Under the pieces are notes generated by a model that did no database searches, was not told where the DNA came from, and was given only the letters and a program-made list of their open reading frames with translations. A DNA stretch of 23,963 bases, from IMG/VR virus record IMGVR_UViG_3300043446_005449, positions 1 to 23,963 of that record; one strand, given 5' to 3'. The stretch comes from a virus. The translations under genes were made by a program, and so were the position numbers. Below, piece by piece: positions 19,691 to 23,963 of the stretch (the stretch's first letter is position 1; each line of letters starts with the position of its first letter).

Positions 19691-22600
19691 CTAGGCGCAG
19701 ATTAATCCTTGAGTTATTTGTACGTCTCCAAAGATCGTCACCACGGTTCCATCTATTGCACATATCTGGTATTGTCCGCCGAAATCAACGTCCAGACTCT
19801 GAGTTAAACCAGTGTTACAGTCCTGATACTCAACCTGACCGGTATCGCCGCTCAAGAGTTCAATTGACCAGGTGTAACAGTCACTACCCGGACAGGCACC
19901 AGTCTCGGTGATGTCTAAATGACCTTCGGCTGAGGCACCGGATCCCTCACACATACAGATATTGTAGATGCTGTTCGGTAGGATCTCTTGGAATAGGGTG
20001 TTACCCGTCGTGCAGTCCTGATAGCTTAGGTAGGCCGGATCAAATCCAGGAGTTGACACCGTGTACTCTAAACAGTTACAGGTCCAACCCTCAGAACAGC
20101 TTAAGCAGTCAGGATAGATGAGATCCGCTGGATAGACACCCAAGTGATATTGTGCGGTAACAGTCCAACACTGTCCTGGGAAGGCGCTAGACGAAATGCT
20201 TTGACCTATTGAGATGGGTACATTAGAGTGGAATGAATAGATCACGGTCGGCGAAGTACAGGTTTGAGCAAGGTAATAATAGACCGGATCGCATACAGCA
20301 CAGTTAAGGGTTCCGGTAATGTAACCAGAAGCATCTGTGATGTAAACAGGGGTGCCCAATTCCTCGTAGGCTTTCCAATAACCTTCACCCGCAGCGGTCT
20401 GACCAGCATTATCTAAAAAGACTTGGGTTGCCGTTGCCCAGGTTGCAGCATTTAACCAAACGTCTGTCTGACTAATTGATCCAAAGCAGGCATCGCAGGT
20501 ACCGGTTCCAATTGATGAGACTAGAGCCTTTGCTGCATAGGTATCGGTTACGCCGGTACAGGTTGAACACAGACCGACCGCGTAGTTTACGCCGTTTACG
20601 ACCTGTATAGCTAGGGTTGGATCTGCTGGATCCATGTACCATCCATCGGTAGCTGCGATTGTGCCAGCGCTGTCCTGCCAAATATAGTAGCTTGTGGCTA
20701 GGGTCGTGTTGTCTCCCCAAAGGGTTATGGTCGTGCCTCCGCAATCGCATGCGGTACACAGTATACCTGATCTGCAACAGTTAATGAATTCGGTTAGCGG
20801 TGGTAGCGGTGTACACGGTTCGCATAGGGTTCCATCGTAATAGGCAATGATTGCACCGCCTGCTCCCACCTGAAAAACTGTACCGTCGGCAGCCGCATAG
20901 TAACCCGGATTACCCGGAATTGTCTGTGAGGCATTCTGCCAAACTATGGAACTTGCAGAGAGTAGAGCATTATCGGTCCAATAGGCTGCGGTGTTCTGTA
21001 GTTGAGCGCAGCAATAGGCATCGCAATAGTTTGCTGTTTCCAAAAAGTCCGAAACGTAACACAGTTGATGTTCGTAACCCAGACCGGTGGTTGGTGGAAT
21101 GGTTAGGCCAAGTTCGTTACCAACCTTGATTAGTTCAACCTTACATGGTGTTGTCTGACCCGCAACGTAATCCGAGACCTTATTGACAAGGTACCATGCG
21201 TCCTTGATCCAATAGTAGTTATTGAATTTGAGCGCAATCATGGTCTTGTAGTTCATGATGAGAGTTGCCTCAACCTTACGGGAGTAGGGGTCAAAGTTGG
21301 TTCCATACCAGGTCTTCCAATAGACATTAAATGTATCGTAGTTGGTTCTACCATCGGGTAGACCGTAAAGCGTGTTCCATAAAGGACTCTTGTTCTGCCA
21401 ACTAAGATCGAAAGTTGAACTATTCACCGGCCAGAAGGAGTACTCGCTCATTAGCGGATAGATCGTCTGTTGTTGCGGTGCTCCGGAATCGTCCTTTAGG
21501 TACCAGTTAAGCGGTGCGGCCTGCTTGCCATTATAGAAGACAAGTCGTAATTTTGGCTGGATTGGATTGTTCTGTACCGCGGTGAAGTCAGCCTTAGAGA
21601 TCCAAGGAATCAAGAATTTGGCAGCTAGGGCTGTTGGATTGCTACCCGCGGCTGGCACGGCTCCACCGATTGGGAAGAGCGGAGTTGGCGCGAACTGATC
21701 CTTGACCGTGGTGGTACCCGTAATGAGCTCGTTCTGCGAGTCAATATTGAGTTGCCCGTAGGTTTGCTTGTAGGCCAATTGATAGGTGTAGTTTGGAAAA
21801 TCGGCGTCCTCCTGATCCGAATAGATCTGAAATCTGCTCTGATCGTAGAACAGGGGTACCGCCTTGAAATCCTTGCTCGCATCCAAGAGTTGATTCCAAT
21901 CATAGGATTGTCCCTCAAGAATCCAGTCCTTCCAGGGTGTAATCCTAAAGTGTTTAAGATTATCCGGACTGGGCACAAACACCAACTTAAATCTGTTAAT
22001 TAGGCTGCGCATGAAATCAATCTTTCTAATGTTGTTTGGCATCATTGAGTTTAGGGTCACAATCTCTGGTGCAGCAGTACACGAGATGGTAATGTTATTG
22101 ATTCCAATTGATGCACTCGTATTCGCAGGCACCGGATCGGGTTCAATTGTAAATCGGACCTGTTGATTAACCGCTAAGTTAACCGTAAAAGACATGGTTT
22201 GGGTTGGACCCGTCCAGTTAGAGACCTGATTGGTAATTATCTTTAGATTCTGTGCAAGTACCGCTTGTGATTGCGCATCCCTAATTGAAATTGTGTAGGT
22301 TGTGGTGTATAATGGTATTGGGCCAGCGTTGGGCGGAGTTAATCTGTGTTTGTAATTAAGCGTGAAGTAGTAGGTGCCCGTAACCTGCGCGGTGTAGGTG
22401 CTAGCGCCGTTCCAGACTCCGTTGGGATCCGATATTTCATGAGAGGCATAGATATCGCCGACCGAGGTCAAGGCCAACCACCATTGCGGAGATGTGTTGT
22501 CTGCCGAAAAGGTTAATGATACGTCGAATTCGGGTCTGGCCTCCTTTTCTGAAATGATGTACAACTTTTGAAAGAACTCGCTCTGGAGAAAATCGCTTTC

Positions 22601-23347
22601 ATAGGTGTACTCGGTCTCCGAAAAGATCTTGTCCCATAGGGCTTTGGCCCGGATTGAAGGTTTTAACTGGGCTTGGCTTAACGGATTGGAGGCCGAGGTG
22701 AATCCCTTGGTGGCTGAGGTCGCATTGTAGAGCGCGGTCGAACCCGATTGTTGGGGTTCGGTGATTCCGGTTGATGGATTGGGCGCGTAGGTATAACCCC
22801 AGTTGCACAGAGGATAGACAACATCGCCGCCGAATAGTCCGTTTGCAAGGCCGTTTGCCGGATTGGTGTTCCAACTCTGCGTGATGTTTAAGTAGGTCTG
22901 ATCGTGATTGTAGTTGCTCAGGTCCAGATCGCTCAAGAAGCCGCCACCGATTTGACTGCCAAAGTCCGAGGTTTCACCCATAAAGACGATCTCGTACTCG
23001 ACATTACCATCCAAATCGTTTTGATAGGTTGCTATGAGTCTGATATGGCCATTCGTGTAGAAGGCACCGGAATCATTGATATAGGCCGCAATCTTTTGAC
23101 TTGCATCGAAAGAGACCGAGTTGACGTTGAACGCGGCCTTAAAGAATTCGTTATTGGCCTGCGTGTTGGGTACACGAAAGGTACGTGAAAATACTGAGGT
23201 TGTCGATAGTGGATCCACGATATTGGTAACCGACAGGTTAAGCTTGATTGGTTCCTCATTAAAGAGGTCAAGCCTGGTGTAGTCTGCATCGTCCGGTTTG
23301 CGAGCCCATAGTTGAACAAGAGCGACTGTTTGAGCGGTTTGAGCCAT
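19691..23347 (-). CDS. Large tail protein with Cys-rich repeat C terminus
   Basis: A 1218-aa protein, the largest in the window. The N-terminal part (1-180) includes LDLFNEEPIKLNLSVTNIVD and TFRVPNTQANNEFFKAAF, a pattern typical of large baseplate or distal-tail proteins in Bacteroidota phages. Residues 180-760 are strand-rich and Trp/Tyr-rich. From about 770 to 1020 three repeats of roughly 70 residues are bracketed by Cys pairs and share W, then DNAG/DSAG, then GYY/GYW. From about 1085 to 1218 two repeats share YQDCTTG/YQDCNTG. These may be Ig-like or adhesin modules stabilised by disulphides. It is likely a tail-tip or receptor-binding structural protein. It starts 3 nt after the preceding gene's stop. 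Confidence 0.8.
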   Translation of the reverse strand: MAQTAQTVALVQLWARKPDDADYTRLDLFNEEPIKLNLSVTNIVDPLSTTSVFSRTFRVPNTQANNEFFKAAFNVNSVSFDASQKIAAYINDSGAFYTNGHIRLIATYQNDLDGNVEYEIVFMGETSDFGSQIGGGFLSDLDLSNYNHDQTYLNITQSWNTNPANGLANGLFGGDVVYPLCNWGYTYAPNPSTGITEPQQSGSTALYNATSATKGFTSASNPLSQAQLKPSIRAKALWDKIFSETEYTYESDFLQSEFFQKLYIISEKEARPEFDVSLTFSADNTSPQWWLALTSVGDIYASHEISDPNGVWNGASTYTAQVTGTYYFTLNYKHRLTPPNAGPIPLYTTTYTISIRDAQSQAVLAQNLKIITNQVSNWTGPTQTMSFTVNLAVNQQVRFTIEPDPVPANTSASIGINNITISCTAAPEIVTLNSMMPNNIRKIDFMRSLINRFKLVFVPSPDNLKHFRITPWKDWILEGQSYDWNQLLDASKDFKAVPLFYDQSRFQIYSDQEDADFPNYTYQLAYKQTYGQLNIDSQNELITGTTTVKDQFAPTPLFPIGGAVPAAGSNPTALAAKFLIPWISKADFTAVQNNPIQPKLRLVFYNGKQAAPLNWYLKDDSGAPQQQTIYPLMSEYSFWPVNSSTFDLSWQNKSPLWNTLYGLPDGRTNYDTFNVYWKTWYGTNFDPYSRKVEATLIMNYKTMIALKFNNYYWIKDAWYLVNKVSDYVAGQTTPCKVELIKVGNELGLTIPPTTGLGYEHQLCYVSDFLETANYCDAYCCAQLQNTAAYWTDNALLSASSIVWQNASQTIPGNPGYYAAADGTVFQVGAGGAIIAYYDGTLCEPCTPLPPLTEFINCCRSGILCTACDCGGTTITLWGDNTTLATSYYIWQDSAGTIAATDGWYMDPADPTLAIQVVNGVNYAVGLCSTCTGVTDTYAAKALVSSIGTGTCDACFGSISQTDVWLNAATWATATQVFLDNAGQTAAGEGYWKAYEELGTPVYITDASGYITGTLNCAVCDPVYYYLAQTCTSPTVIYSFHSNVPISIGQSISSSAFPGQCWTVTAQYHLGVYPADLIYPDCLSCSEGWTCNCLEYTVSTPGFDPAYLSYQDCTTGNTLFQEILPNSIYNICMCEGSGASAEGHLDITETGACPGSDCYTWSIELLSGDTGQVEYQDCNTGLTQSLDVDFGGQYQICAIDGTVVTIFGDVQITQGLICA

Positions 23348-23350
23348 GTG

Positions 23351-23963
23351 TTAGTTATTCTGTAATTTTTGCGGTACGTTAAGAGAGATTGTGAATTCGG
23401 CCTGGGTCAACTTGTTCTGACGAACGTTCTTCACCTTGTAGCTTGAGTTGGTGATTGTGACAGGATAGGGTGAGTAATCCGAGTAGGCACTACCGTCCTG
23501 ATGAATGTAGGCCAGCACCTGTGAGCTCTTTTGTAGGCCCTGTAGGAGATCAACCTCATCCTGTGTGAGCCAATCGGACTGAATGGTCCAGCTTGTGGTG
23601 GCCACCTTGTTGTAGACCTTGGTACCACCCTGAATGAAGAGGTATTGGCTTGGGTCTAGGACCCCAACCGGCACCGGAGTTGTTGAGCTCCAGTTGATCT
23701 CTTCCTGCATGTAGGTATCGTTGGTGGTTGAGACCGATTTTTCTAGGAACTGCGTGAAGTTCATGTAGTCACGACCGCCAAGATCGTTAAGCCAAGAGAG
23801 TCTTACCCTTTGGTACAGGGAGTTCTCGCACCATTCCTTCACGTTGACCCTAACCTTTTTGGTTACCGGAATGTTAAAGGCACAGGTCCATGGGGTTGCA
23901 TTTGCGTTGTTGTAACCCTGAATCTCAATCCAGTCACCGGCAGCGGGCGTCCATGTCCCAACT
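23351..23963 (-). CDS. Tail protein, 5' part beyond the window
   Basis: The frame is open from the stop at 23351-23353 through the right window edge, about 204 codons. It shows no stop and no upstream limit. A GTG at 23842 could be read as a start, but upstream codons give sensible protein (for example GDWIEIQGYNNANATPW and FNIPVTKKVRVNV), so the true start lies outside. The visible protein is Trp-, Tyr- and Ser-rich with strands (NFTQFLEKSVSTTNDTYMQE, QSDWLTQDEVDLLQGLQK), consistent with a tail-tip or baseplate protein. Its stop is 3 nt before the 1218-aa gene, so the two form an operon. Confidence 0.72.
   Translation of the reverse strand, partial: VGTWTPAAGDWIEIQGYNNANATPWTCAFNIPVTKKVRVNVKEWCENSLYQRVRLSWLNDLGGRDYMNFTQFLEKSVSTTNDTYMQEEINWSSTTPVPVGVLDPSQYLFIQGGTKVYNKVATTSWTIQSDWLTQDEVDLLQGLQKSSQVLAYIHQDGSAYSDYSPYPVTITNSSYKVKNVRQNKLTQAEFTISLNVPQKLQNN

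Overview
The window reads as part of a tailed double-stranded DNA phage genome (Caudoviricetes), probably one infecting a Bacteroidota host. The phage assignment rests on a portal, HK97-fold capsid, scaffold, XkdF-type prohead protease, tape measure, tail and fibre genes and a small-terminase-like gene, with no chromosomal housekeeping gene. The host guess is an inference. It rests on start regions that are A-rich and mostly lack Shine-Dalgarno sequences, on a plus-strand promoter shaped like the Bacteroidota TTTG...TAnnTTTG promoter, and on structural proteins of types common in such phages.

Layout. Almost all structural genes are on the minus strand and are transcribed from high to low coordinates. 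The order in transcription sense is: a tail protein cut by the right edge (23963-23351), a 1218-aa Cys-rich tail protein (23347-19691), a 61-aa protein, the tape measure (19489-17234), a multidomain prohead protease with a HAD-like segment (17215-15143), a ferritin-like 121-aa protein, and a 43-aa basic peptide. After a plus-strand island come scaffold (11681-11091), major capsid protein (11068-10139), a putative tail tube (10073-9540), a terminator, a GTG-start virion protein, two small proteins (one holin-like), a 944-aa collagen/YadA-like fibre, a LamG-like protein, portal (4858-3689), connector-like protein and a DUF5681/small-terminase-like protein (2949-2593). At the left edge lie three more minus-strand genes: a zinc-knuckle protein, a GIY-YIG endonuclease-like protein and an unrecognised gene cut by the edge.

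Two plus-strand islands interrupt this. Island A (1268-2596) holds two small genes, a structured RNA/terminator and a zinc-knuckle protein. Island B (11911-14647) holds a small acidic protein, a 610-aa superfamily 2 helicase and another zinc-knuckle protein. Both islands begin behind the same promoter-like module (TTGGCCAAA, then GGTA about 20 nt later). Both also end in a C-x2-C-x12-H-x3/4-C protein whose stop codon shares a TTAA tetranucleotide with the stop of the converging minus-strand gene.

Working model: the minus strand carries the late virion-assembly programme, and the plus-strand islands are separately promoted, AT-rich early-type or accessory genes. A second recurring element, TCTAA within TATATCTAA, sits just upstream of many minus-strand starts and may be a late promoter or initiation signal. 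The least explained elements are the shared plus-strand promoter module, the TATATCTAA element, the nested hairpin at 1954-2039, and the set of four unrelated small proteins with the same zinc-knuckle tail.
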